Origin: Arcticibacter sp041902385
GTDB lineage: Bacteria; Bacteroidota; Bacteroidia; Sphingobacteriales; Sphingobacteriaceae
Direction: 5' to 3'
Length of the DNA: 64,000 nt
NCBI RefSeq assembly: GCF_041902385.1
Contig: NZ_CP169244.1
Coordinates: 1,860,001-1,924,000, forward strand
The notes under the pieces: generated by a model
Told to the model about the DNA's origin: nothing
Seen by the model: the letters and a program-made list of their open reading frames with translations, nothing else
The model's database searches: none
Part shown: positions 36,472-46,389 of the stretch, in pieces
Layout of the letters: each line of letters opens with the position of its first letter
Position numbering within the stretch: position 1 is the stretch's first letter
Made by a program: the position numbers and the translations under genes

Positions 36472-37369
36472 GGCCTGCCGAAAAGCGGGAGCTTGTTGGA
36501 TACGCCAGAGAAACTTATCGGATGAGCCTTCGGCAGGCCTGTATGCTGTTCATGATCAGCACATCAGTATATTATTTAAAGCAAAGAGGAAAGACGACTC
36601 TGAGGTGATCGAGCAGCTATCCTTACTGGCTGACCTTCACAAGACCTGGGGATTTTGGATGATGTTTCACCGTCTGAGGAAGTTACAGTATATGTGGAAC
36701 CATAAGCGGGTATACCGCATCTATACAGCTATGCGACTGAATCTGCGTAGCAAAAGAAAGAAGCGGCTTCCCGCTCGTGTTAAGATGCCTTTAGTGTGTC
36801 CCATTGGTCCCAATATTACCTGGAGTCTGGACTTCATGCATGATACACTGGCTAATGGTAAGACCATCCGTACACTTAACGTGATTGACGATTTTAACCG
36901 GGAAGCTCTTTCCATTGCTGTAGATACCGGACTCCCGGCCCAAAGGGTCATACGCGAGCTGGAACAGTTAATCGAGTGGAGAGGCAAGCCTGAAAAGATC
37001 CGATCTGACAATGGGCCCGAGTTTGTGGCTGGCATTTTAAGCCAGTGGTGTCAGGGCCAGGGGATTGAGTGGGAATATATCCAGCCAGGAAAGCCCACCC
37101 AAAACAGTCTGGTCGAGCGCTTTAACAGAACCTTTCGCCAGGATGTACTGGACAGTTACATGTTTGATAGTTTGGCTGAAATCAGGAAGTATGCCCAGGC
37201 TTGGGCATGGATGTATAATAACGTGCGACCACATTCGTCCCTTGGTCACCTCACTCCAGTGGAGTTCCTGTTGAAATATGGAAAACTCTCCGAGTTTCCC
37301 ACATTACAACAGGATAATAACAATAGTAATTTCCACTGGGATTCTTTAGTTTTGAATGTAGCTAGCTAG
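36463..37369 (+). pseudogene. IS3 transposase OrfB, broken by a one-base deletion
   Basis: The DDE integrase domain is intact in the open frame 36605-37369: SLDFMHDTL, IRSDNGPEF and the glutamate in NSLVERFNRTFR. Upstream, the segment corresponding to STSVYYYKAKRKDD in copy 2 has lost one base near 36570-36580 and carries substitutions, separating the N-terminus from the catalytic part. The -1 frame from OrfA joins at LGPAEKRELVGYARE. Confidence 0.8.
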
Positions 37370-37381
37370 GGGAAGATTACA

Positions 37382-37587
37382 GTCCACCGGTAAAAGTAGT
37401 AATAGATGCTTTGCCAGGGCGGGTAGCTTCCGGTCGGCAAATTGCGCCACTGACAGACCGTGCGTAGCACATAAAATATCCCGTCTAATACTTTTCGTAA
37501 TGAATTTTTACGTTTCCTTTGCATATCTAACAGCGGCGATATAACTTTCCACTGGGAATCTGTGAGCTCGTTAAATTGAGTGACCAT
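37382..37587 (-). pseudogene. IS5 family transposase N-terminal fragment
   Basis: Reads MVTQFNELTDSQWKVISPLL, then RKVLDGIFYVLRTVCQWRNLP and QSIYYYFYRW, the DUF4096-type N-terminal domain of IS5 transposases. The catalytic part is missing; the IS3 end at 37381 is the break. Confidence 0.8.
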
Positions 37588-37701
37588 ATCTTTGTTTGTC
37601 GTAATTCAAATCTATGGACAGATTCCCTCTTTTTAAATTTCAAAACATGTTCTAAAAGACGACACGACCGACAATAAACGAACAGAAAAATGAAAGACGA
37701 A

Positions 37702-37788
37702 ATGCCAACGCTTCAGCAAAATCAAAAGAGCTGCATCCTCACACTCAAAGCCAACGCAATGCAGCACATTTGCTTTTGCCCCAACGCA
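37702..37788. repeat. Second-type hairpin (T2-c) before the NERD operon
   Basis: ATGCCAACGC, then arm GCAAAATCAAAAGAGCTGCAT (37716-37736) shown here as two parts GCAAAATC and AAAAGAGCTGCAT, an internal CCAACGC, and arm 37759-37779 with GCAGCACATTTGC, ending CCAACGCA. The arm order is reversed relative to T2-a, T2-b and T2-d. Confidence 0.65.
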
Positions 37789-37812
37789 CACGACAACAAC
37801 TAGACTTTGACA

Positions 37813-40788
37813 ATGCTTGAAATATTAAATAACAGAACGGTACATACCCACGAAAATGAACAGTTTCGTAGAGTTGTTAATATAATTGAAGCAACTTTTG
37901 ACAAGTTTGGTTATAATGGCTTATTGATTGGAAATCCATTCAATGAATCATATTCTCGTTTTCGTGCTGATGCCATTTTATATTATAACAATGGACTAAT
38001 ACTGGTTGATTTCAAGGATTATAAAGGAATAATCAAATTACCACCAAATGAAAATGAATTCCATTCATCAAAGTGGCATAATGAAAGTCCAAAGGACAGA
38101 AGTAGATTAGAAATAAAAGCAGGGGCGAATTTTATCAATCCATTTAGACAATTGGTTTCTTATCGCAATGCCTTTAGAGAAATGATTGAGAAAAACAAAT
38201 ATTTTGACGGGATAAACCCCGCAAGAGTTTGTATTGCAAATATCTTTTCTGGACCAATTGAAATTCAAAATGATGTTCCACGTAATCTACCATATTACAA
38301 ACTTATTCAAGAATCAGATTTAGGTAATTTCCTTTATGACTTTGCAAGTGAAAATTCTTATAAAGAAGAAAATGCAAAAATTTTCAAAAGCATTTTCCCT
38401 GCCGAAAAATGGATTAAAAACATTGAAATTCCTATACCTGAACAAATCATTGAAAAACAGATAACTGAAATTGACAATGATGTTGAGAAAAGTATTGTTC
38501 ATTTTCTCAAGGAAGAAAACGGTGGAATTCTCGTTTTAGAATCGATGAACGCAGATGATAGAGATTCCTGGTTGCGATTCATAACTACAGAAGCAGTAAA
38601 TCACAGCATACCACAAATTGAAAAATGGTCGCACTCTGCACGAATTAGTAAGAAAATACAAAGACGCAGCAATATAGAAACAGAAGGAATTTACAGCATT
38701 ATTTATGGCGGTTCAGATATTGAAGAAAAAATGAAAATCCAGAAAAGGAAGAATTGGAAGAAGAATTGTTGGAAGTTATTCCCTTGAAATCAAGCAAAGA
38801 TATTGACGAAAAAGCATTAATAATTATTACCGAAGCACATTTAGTGAGCCGTAGCTTAAGTCAATCTGAATTATTGCGTTTTGGTACTGGTCGATTATTA
38901 GAAGATATTATCGAATTTCTCAACCCAAATAGCAACCGTAAAATTGTATTTATTGGTGACCCCTGTTCTTTGACATTTGGTAAAGATGAAGATTCCGCAT
39001 TAAACTTGGAAACTTTGTCTGAATTATACGACAAAGAAAAAATTAAACATTATCGCAAACCAATAGGCAACGACTATTCAGAGGGAAGAGAAAAATTGCG
39101 GACTGATTTGGCAAACAGCATTGAAAATACAATTTTTAATAACTTGAATTATAGTTTTGACAAAGTCACTTTAATTGATTTACAAGACGATAAAGAAAGA
39201 ATTCAAAATCTGCATTCATGGTTTAATCAGCCATTTTCAAACGACCCAGAAAATGCTGTTTTATTCTATTCAAAAAAAGATTGTTTGAAAACCAACAAGT
39301 GGATTAAAAAACAATGTCTGAAAAATGGTGAAAATTTGGCAATAGGTGATTTACTAATTGTTAACAACAATGTTTCTATTCCCGATGAAAGCGGGTTCCA
39401 AATTCCAAGACGAATTGTAAATGGAATGTTTTTTACTGTGCTTAAGCTTAAAGAAACGCAACAAGAATCCATTAAAATTCGTCAATCACAAAATCCGATA
39501 ATTTTATCGTTTACAAGAATTACAGTCAAATGTTTGAGTTTATTAGGTTCGCCTGAAACTGACATCTGGATTTTAGACAATTATTTTAATAGCGAAGAAG
39601 ATTTAACTAAAGAAGAACAAATTGCTTTTAGAGTTTTTGTAAATGCAAAAATTAATGATGAAAAACGCAAACAAAAATTTGAAGATAGCCAAGAGTATAG
39701 ACAATTATTAGAGGACAAACAATATACTGACCTTTCAAATGAAGTAAAAGATGTTATTGAAACACTAGTCAAAAACTACAATCTGCCAAAAGAAAAGAAA
39801 GAAAAAGTTGAAACAAGTAGAGCTGTAAGAAATTTGCTTTCAGGTTATTATAAAAAATATAAAAAAAAACTGTTTTTCCAAATCAAGGATTCTGACCCAT
39901 TTATAAATGCAGTATTTGTAAAATATGGTTGGGCAATTACTGTACATAAAGCAATCGGTTCTAGCTACAATGAAATTATTATAAAAGGACATAGAAAAGA
40001 AAATGACGGAATTACAAATGATAGTTACTTCCGTTGGTTGTATAGTGGTGTTACAGCAGGAAAAATTGTCAATATCACATCGCCTAAAAGAATAAATCCT
40101 TTTATGAATTGCGTTTTTGAGGATAATTCAACAAATGGAGTTTCCTTGAAAACAAAACAACTTCTAGTCTTTGGAGACTATGAAGTTGAATCACGATTTA
40201 AGAACAAAGTGCAATCTCTTGAAAACATTAATGTTATTGGTGCAATTTGTGAAATTTCAAAGTGTCTGGAACAAAACGGATATTTGCTCGAAAGCACAAA
40301 AAAGTTTTCAGAATATCTTACAAAAGCATTTTACTCTATTCCTCAAAGCGATAATAAACAATTGATTTTAAATATTGACAACAAAGGTTCAAAGGATAAT
40401 TTTGCTGTTGGTAATATTCGCATTGAAAATCTTAATGGCGCAGATGAAATTATTGTAAAAACGTGTATTGAAGATTGTTTTGAGCAAAAACAAAGCGTCA
40501 TTTCAATATTAGATGATAAACCAGAATTACCGAAAGATTTTCGGCAAGAGATTTATACTGCTTGGTTTGAAAAATGTAAGAATGAAAACATTACGCTGAA
40601 ATTAATGCAAAGCCATAATAATCAAGATGTTTTTCGTGCAACTTGCGAGAAAGAAAGTTTGACATTAAGAGTTTGGTATGGTACAAGTGAAAAAAATCAC
40701 ACAAAAGGATTTTTTCAAAAATTGAAGTTTTAGAAAAATCATCAGAATCCCTTTTAGAACAAATAAAGCCAATAGTTTATGGACTCTA
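37813..40788 (+). CDS. NERD nuclease domain fused to a helicase-like (SF1) protein, two apparent frameshifts
   Basis: Joining three frames gives one protein of about 992 residues. Counting from the TTG at 37807, a NERD-type nuclease lies at about 10-130, with Asp54 (RADAIL) and Asp68-x-Lys70 (LVDFKD). After a linker, a UvrD/SF1 helicase fold is recognisable from order and flanking residues, but the key ATPase motifs are altered: the Walker A position reads ILVLESMNADDRDSW, Walker B IIITEAHLVS, motif VI LYSGVTAGK; IVFIGDP and ITVHKAIGSS are preserved. The breaks are short A (38726-38731) and T (40710-40715) runs. It ends KPIVYGL, overlapping the next ATG. A defence role is inferred. Confidence 0.7.
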
Positions 40789-43408
40789 AAACGGTATTTG
40801 AACTACGAAATGAAGCAAAGGATTTATCAGGAATTGAAAAACTGCATAAATTAAACAACGCTCTAAATATTTCAAGAAAGCTATATTTAGAAGATAGTTC
40901 AGATGAATGGATTCAAAAAGCATTTGCTTGGGTGCTCATAGATTTGTGTAAGTATTACATAGCAGATAAAAACTTAAATCAAGCAAGTGTTTGCTTTAAA
41001 GAACTAAACACGATAGATTTTCAGGGTTATGAAGATGAAATAATTGAAAATCAAAAAAACTTTCTTCGTCCAAAAATTGACATCAATTATTCGGAAGTAC
41101 AAAAAGCAGAAGACCTAAGCAAAAGCGGAAACAATAAAGAAGCGTTAGCATTTTTCAAAAACCTTATTTCTCAAAATCGGCTTACGGAATTACATCACGA
41201 ATCTTATGGTTGGGTAATTTATAGATATATCAAAGTCGAAGAAAGCAATCTCTCATCAGTTGAAGTGCGGACATTTTTGAGAGATTATATGAACTTAAAG
41301 AATGAAAGACCGTCAATGCTTCATTCTATGATTTTAAATTTTGCTCTAAACTATTCAAAATCGCACAACGACTTTAAATTTTACAACTTTTTACTATTGT
41401 GGAATCCTGTCAATCTTCGTTACGAAGATTTGCACGATGGATATAAAGACGGGAAAGATATTCCTTCGCTTATTTCACGCATTTGCAGAGAGTTTGTAAA
41501 TTCAAACACCGAAATAAATATTGAAGAATTTTTAAGTAAAATTGACCTAAGCAAAGAAATCGTTTTAGACTTTTTCAGAGAAACTATTTTTTGGAATATT
41601 TTCAATGCTCACAAGGAAAATAAACTTTCCGAATTATGGAATTTGTTTGAGCAATACAATAACAACTATTCCAAACACGGACAATCAAAATGGCATTCTG
41701 AAATTTTAAATCTTGCTGAAAGGTTTATGAAAGAAAATGACGAATGGCGTTTTCTAAGTTTTTTCAAAAAGTGGAATCCAGAAAATTTAAGAACTGACGA
41801 TTGGAAAGAAACAAAAAAAGAAGAACACACATACAAACCATTAGCAATAAAAGCAATTAAAAAGGCTTTTGAAGTTCTGAAAACTCAAACATCTGAACAG
41901 AGTTTATCTTGGCTTATTCAGCCTTATGAAAAAGCAATCAAGTTATTCCCCGATGATGAATGGTTGTTGAGAGAAAAAGCATTGTTGCACATTAAAAACA
42001 ATGAATTAGAATTGGCAATTAAAATATATAAGCAACTTGTTTTGGAACTTGCTGACAAACATTACGTTTGGCAAGAGTTTTCAGAATGTATTGTTACCGA
42101 TAATCCATTAAAAATCGGAATGCTGTCTAAAGCATTAATTTTAGAAAAAAACGAAGATTTCTTAGGCGACATTCATTTGAATTTAGCAAAGACCTTAATT
42201 GACGAAAATCTATTTGAAAATGCGTTTATTGAACTTGATGCATATAAGAAACATAGAGAAATAAAGGGTTGGAAATTATCTTCACTTTTTGATGAATTAC
42301 AACAAAAAGTGAATTCAGTTAAATTAAATTTAAAAGACAATCAGGAACTTTACAAAAAATACATTCCCTTTGCTGAAAACTTTGCTTATGCTGATTTTAA
42401 TTGGACAGAAGTTGTTTTAACAGATAAATGGAAAGACGATAAAGGAAAAGACCGTTTGACTTTTACAGACGGTAAAACAATTGAGTTTGCAATCAGGAAA
42501 AATCGTTTTGAAGTATTAAAACAATCAGAGTTAGGACAGATTTTCAAGTTCAAACTTCACAAGCAAGAAATAAAAAAAGAAGTTGAAAATAGATTTTCCT
42601 GGATTGGAAAAAATGTCATTACAGAATACAAGTATATTCCACTCACTGCAGGGAAAACAGAAAAAAACATTGGGAAATTTTAGAAGATACTTTTGCTATT
42701 GTTGATTACATCAACAGAGAAAAAAGCATCATTCACGCAATTACAACAGATAACAAAGAAGTCTTTTTCCCTCAAATCAAAAGTGAATTACAAATTGGAG
42801 ATTTTATAAGAGCAAAGATTTACACAAAAAAAGTAAAAGACGAAAGCAGAACGGAATTGCGACAAATACAGAAAATTGACAAAAGTTCTGTTATATCAAA
42901 ATTCCAAACTCAAATTGCTCTTGTTGACGGAGTGAACGAACAAAAACAATTATTTCACTTTGTGATTTCTTCTAAGTTACAAGGAATTGTCAAATATACA
43001 GAAACTAACCTTAGACCAAGCGAAGGCGATTTTATCAAACTTTCATTTGCTACAAAAACAGGTAAGGACAGGAAATTACGAGTGAAAATGTTATCTATTG
43101 AGCCAACAGAAGAAGTAAATCCAAACTTACGAAAAGACATTAAAGGATTGTTGGAAGTAAAATTTAAAAATGGTAATTACCCAGATTACGAATTTGACGT
43201 AGATGATGAACTTGAAGATTCCGCATTTGACGAAAATGGAAAATTGATAATCAATAATAAACCAATTCCAGACTTTGCTTTTATCGGAGATTATTATGTT
43301 CCAAAATATCTTTTAGAAAAACACAGTATTACAGATGATTGTCGAGTAAACGCAAGAGCAATCTATGCTGGAGACAAATGGAAAGTAACAAAAATTGAAA
43401 AAATATAA
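40779..43408 (+). CDS. TPR-repeat protein with C-terminal OB/cold-shock-like segments (apparent frameshift)
   Basis: Adding one A to the seven-A run at 42661-42667 joins the frames 40779-42683 and 42857-43408 into about 876 residues. The first ~560 are helical TPR-like repeats (for example AEDLSKSGNNKEALAFFKNL, ELAIKIYKQLVLEL). The rest are beta-rich segments, such as TFAIVDYINREKSIIHAITT and VNARAIYAGDKWKVTKIEKI, that resemble small OB-fold domains. It starts inside the end of the NERD gene (10-base overlap), so the two probably form a complex or pathway. I do not recognise a named system. Confidence 0.65.
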
Positions 43409-44991
43409 TGCCAACGCATTTGGTGGTATCCGCCCGACGAACCCATCTTTTGGGACTCGATTAGTTTCTTATAATTCTGCGGATAGAGGTCACGAATGTT
43501 CTTATGGTTAATGGTCATGACGTTTTGCAGGGCGTGTTTCAACCACTGCAGCGGATTCACCTCATGCTTTTTGCAGATGGCGAAAAAGGAATAGATCATC
43601 CCTGCTCTGGCAGCTGCATCATGGCTTCCTGCAAAGAGGTAGTTCTTGCGACCCAGAGAGATGGGCCTCAGTGCATTCTCGATTTGGTTATTGTCAATCA
43701 ACAAGCTTCCGTCCTGCAGATAGGCGCTTAGCTTATCCCAACGCTCCATGGCATAGCGCATAGCCTTCCCGATCTGGCTTTTGGGTAAGGTATTCTTTAC
43801 CTCATGAAAGATCCATTTTCCCAGTTCATTGATCACCGGAAGAGATTCTTCCAGGCGAAGCGCTTTGATTTGCTGGGCACTCAGTCCTTCCTCTTTTGCC
43901 TTTCGCTCTACTGCATATAAAGCCTGGATAAGCGACAAGGCTTTGGTTGCCCTGGTTTTATCATTATCCAGTGCCCGTTCAAACTCTCTTCTGGCATGAG
44001 CCCAGCAGGCTACCGGTGTTACTTCTGTCCGCTGTCCTATCTTTTGGTAGACGGCGTACCCGTCACTCTGGAGGTATCCTCTAAAGTGTTTCAGCATCTC
44101 CGTAGTGGCTGCCGCACCCCGGGTAGGCTGATAGTCCATCAGCACCAATCCATCCAAAGGACTATGGTAGACCCAATACCAGCCCATATGGGCAGCACCT
44201 TTCTTTTCGCTTTCCAATACTTTGATCGAGGTCTCATCGACCTGTAAATACCCTTTGGCTTTGATATCAAACCTGAGTTGCTGGTAGAGTGGTTCCAGTC
44301 TTTCCAGCGCCTGTTTGACCCAGCCTTCAATGGTAGAGGAGGCTATGGGGATGTTTTCCCGGGCGAAGCGTTGCTTCTGTCGGTACAAAGGGAGATGGTC
44401 AACATACTTATCAGTAAGGATCATGGCCAGCAGCCCTGCTCCCGGAATCCCTTTATCAATGACTCGTTCGGGAAGTTCTCCGGTTTTTACTCCTTCTGTA
44501 TTTTTAGCGACATATTTATAGCGAATGTAGCGGCGGATAAAGAAGCGGGCAGGCTCACATTCCAGTTCTTCGGTTATATCCTTTCCAATGCAGACCATAT
44601 CCGTTAGATCACCCTCAGGGTGGATCTCAATTTCTTCTACCGGCAAGTGTGCAGGCAAGGCAGCACGGCCTTTATGCAAAGACTGCTTTTTGCGGGTATA
44701 GGTGATCTGTTCTTTGATTTCTTCCTCTTGAAAGGCTTCTTCTTCTGGGGGAGCTTCAAATGGCAATACCCCTTGTGCAGGGTCACCTTCAAAGCGTTCT
44801 CGCTTCTGGCCGAACTGCAGGCGCTCTAAAAGATCGACACGGGCTTTGAGGTAGGTGATTTCTTCTTCCTGTTTAATAGTTTTTGCTTCCAGGGAAGAAG
44901 CTGCTTTTTGATGGGTTTCTACGGCCTTTTGTTCTCGTCTCAAAAGAGCAATCAACTCCTCTTTTGAGAGGTATTCCAGTGCCGTATCCAT
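43363..44991 (-). CDS. tnpC: IS66 transposase TnpC, copy 1
   Basis: The protein has an N-terminal leucine-zipper region (EELIALLRREQKAVETHQ), a zinc-finger-like region, and a DDE domain with LQVDETSIKV, LQSDGYAVY and NNQIENALRPISLGRKN. The frame has no stop inside the element: it passes through the terminal repeat (MGSSGGY) and ends 63 bases outside, adding about 20 foreign residues. Copy 2 behaves the same way. Confidence 0.92.
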   Translation of the reverse strand: MDTALEYLSKEELIALLRREQKAVETHQKAASSLEAKTIKQEEEITYLKARVDLLERLQFGQKRERFEGDPAQGVLPFEAPPEEEAFQEEEIKEQITYTRKKQSLHKGRAALPAHLPVEEIEIHPEGDLTDMVCIGKDITEELECEPARFFIRRYIRYKYVAKNTEGVKTGELPERVIDKGIPGAGLLAMILTDKYVDHLPLYRQKQRFARENIPIASSTIEGWVKQALERLEPLYQQLRFDIKAKGYLQVDETSIKVLESEKKGAAHMGWYWVYHSPLDGLVLMDYQPTRGAAATTEMLKHFRGYLQSDGYAVYQKIGQRTEVTPVACWAHARREFERALDNDKTRATKALSLIQALYAVERKAKEEGLSAQQIKALRLEESLPVINELGKWIFHEVKNTLPKSQIGKAMRYAMERWDKLSAYLQDGSLLIDNNQIENALRPISLGRKNYLFAGSHDAAARAGMIYSFFAICKKHEVNPLQWLKHALQNVMTINHKNIRDLYPQNYKKLIESQKMGSSGGYHQMRWHYIFSIFVTFHLSPA

Positions 44992-45041
44992 GGCATGAAA
45001 TTACACAAAAAAGGCTGTCATTGCAAGAAAAAAGCCACTTT

Positions 45042-45371
45042 TTATGCCTGGTAGCGGCGTAACTGGCGGCTCTTCTGAACCTGTATCCCTTCGATCATCA
45101 GCACCAGCTCGGCCCAGCTCAGATGCTCCTTTTTAGGAGTGGGGAAAGTGCCCTGCTCAAGCCGCTTATAGTAAAGAACGAAGCCGCCGTGTTCCCAGTG
45201 TAGAAGCTTTATATGGGTGCGCTGGCGGTTGAGAAAGACGAAGACTTCTCCTGAAGATACTTCTCTGTTTAGCTCGGAGGTGACCAGCCCGCAAAGGCCA
45301 TCAAAACTTTTACGCATATCACAATGGCCCTGATAGAGGAAATATCGATGCGAGGAGTTCAGGCTGAACAT
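45042..45371 (-). CDS. tnpB: IS66 accessory protein TnpB (Orf2), copy 1
   Basis: A 109-residue protein with the IS66 Orf2 core: YLYQG-like YQGHCDMRKSFDGLCGLV, VFVFLNRQRTHIKLLHWEHGG and YKRLEQGTF. It overlaps the tnpA stop by one base. Required for transposition of IS66 relatives; exact role unknown. Confidence 0.93.
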   Translation of the reverse strand: MFSLNSSHRYFLYQGHCDMRKSFDGLCGLVTSELNREVSSGEVFVFLNRQRTHIKLLHWEHGGFVLYYKRLEQGTFPTPKKEHLSWAELVLMIEGIQVQKSRQLRRYQA

Positions 45372-45646
45372 TAATACAGATGAATGAGCTGAGAGATGGT
45401 CTTCAGATCTGAAGCAGGTACTTTGATGCGCACGCCGTTAGGGTAGCTAACCTCTACGGCCTCTACGGATCCGGCTACGGGGACTAAGGGTAGAAATCCT
45501 TTCTTCTTTTCTGACTCTTTGCTACGGGATACCCAATAGGCAAAGGTGGCCACTTTCATTCCTAATTGCCGGCTAAACTCTTTTTGGGTAAGCCCGCTCT
45601 CGCGCCAGCGGGCCACTTCTGCCTTCATTCTTTCTCTTTGATCCAT
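45371..45646 (-). CDS. tnpA: IS66 TnpA (Orf1), copy 1
   Basis: A 91-residue helix-turn-helix protein (SGLTQKEFSRQLGMKVATFA) starting at MDQRERMKAEV. A longer start 12 codons upstream (45682) is also possible. It is the first of three coupled IS66 genes. Confidence 0.88.
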   Translation of the reverse strand: MDQRERMKAEVARWRESGLTQKEFSRQLGMKVATFAYWVSRSKESEKKKGFLPLVPVAGSVEAVEVSYPNGVRIKVPASDLKTISQLIHLY

Positions 45647-45850
45647 TACTTTATCTTTATCGTGCAGGCAAAGTAAGGCCATTAAGAATTGAAGGTCAAG
45701 ATGGGTTCGTCGGGCGGGTACTTTGGTGGCACATTTGCAAAACCGCTCAAGCCAACCCGCAAGCCAAGTTTTGCAAAAGAGCCACCAAGCCAACGCACCA
45801 AGACAGACACAAAATGACAACAAACAAACACGACAGAAAAGAAGGGCGAA

Positions 45851-45989
45851 GGCATAACATCACCTATACGCAAGCAGGGGTTTTGTGCTTCGTAGGACAG
45901 GAAAGTGGTAAATTTGAAGTTCAGTTCTTCGTAGGAAGTTCAGTGGTAAAATGCCCTGCCTGCGTATAGCTGAGAAACGTTGTTAGCGG
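45851..45989 (+). repeat. attC-like site 5
   Basis: GGCATAAC (45851-45858), arms ACGCAAGCAGGGG and CCCTGCCTGCGT, ending GAGAAAC before GTTGTTAGCGG. The opening box predicts that its own cassette began GTTATGCC, a start now lost to the IS3/IS5 rearrangement. An extra GTT (45979-45981) precedes the next cassette start at 45982. Confidence 0.65.
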
Positions 45990-46029
45990 TCATTGTAAAG
46001 GACACCGACAAGGAAAAGTAAAACGAAAA

Positions 46030-46389
46030 ATGAAGATTGAAACTCACAATATAAACGACATAAAAATAGCCGAAATAACTTCGGACGAGACAATCATTAC
46101 CACATCTCAAGATGGGTTGGACTTATTAGGAAACTTATACTATCAAGGCTTTGACAGAATTGTTCTAAATGAAAAAAATATTACACCAAACTTTTTTGAC
46201 CTAAAAACCGGAATTGCAGGAGAAATTCTTCAAAAATTCTCGACATATCGAGTTCGCTTGGCTATAGTTGGCGACTTCTCTAAATACACAAGCAAAAGTT
46301 TAACTGACTTCATATATGAAAGCAACAAAGGCAGACATATCAACTTTATTAATTCAACAACAGAAGCATTAAAAATACTTTCAGCCTAA
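46030..46389 (+). CDS. DUF4180 domain protein
   Basis: A 119-residue protein covering the whole DUF4180 domain: SQDGLDLLGNLYYQGFDRIV, NFFDLKTGIAGEILQKF, RLAIVGDFSKY and DFIYESNKGRHINF. The function of the family is unknown. First of two genes in the cassette 45982-47221; its stop overlaps the next start (TAATG). Confidence 0.87.
   Translation: MKIETHNINDIKIAEITSDETIITTSQDGLDLLGNLYYQGFDRIVLNEKNITPNFFDLKTGIAGEILQKFSTYRVRLAIVGDFSKYTSKSLTDFIYESNKGRHINFINSTTEALKILSA

Larger units (their letters stand above)
36145..37381 (+). mobile_element. IS3 family insertion sequence, copy 1
   Basis: Ends TGTAATCTTCCC and GGGAAGATTACA are inverted repeats. Two overlapping ORFs with a -1 slippery A-run lie between. 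Length is 1237 bp; the copy at 54080-62879 unfolds to 1238 bp. Flanks do not match each other (mgtC on the left, IS5 remnant on the right) and there is no target duplication, so adjacent DNA was lost or rearranged after insertion. Confidence 0.92.
43426..45721 (-). mobile_element. IS66 family insertion sequence, copy 1
   Basis: 2296 bp with terminal GTATCCGCCCGACGAACCCA and its complement ending GGGCGGGTAC. It carries tnpA, tnpB and tnpC on the minus strand. The target TTTGGTGG is repeated at 43419-43426 and 45722-45729, with the last G shared with the element end, so one G seems to be missing at the left junction. Same length and near-identical sequence to copy 2. Confidence 0.93.
43408..45797. 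repeat. Second-type hairpin (T2-d), interrupted by IS66
   Basis: ATGCCAACGC (43408-43417) follows directly on the TPR stop. After the IS66, arm TTGGTGGCACATTTGCAAAAC (45723-45743; read as TTGGTGGCAC plus ATTTGCAAAAC) pairs with 45768-45788 (GTTTTGCAAAAGAG plus CCACCAA) and GCCAACGCA closes it. Removing the IS restores one hairpin of the T2 family. Confidence 0.65.
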
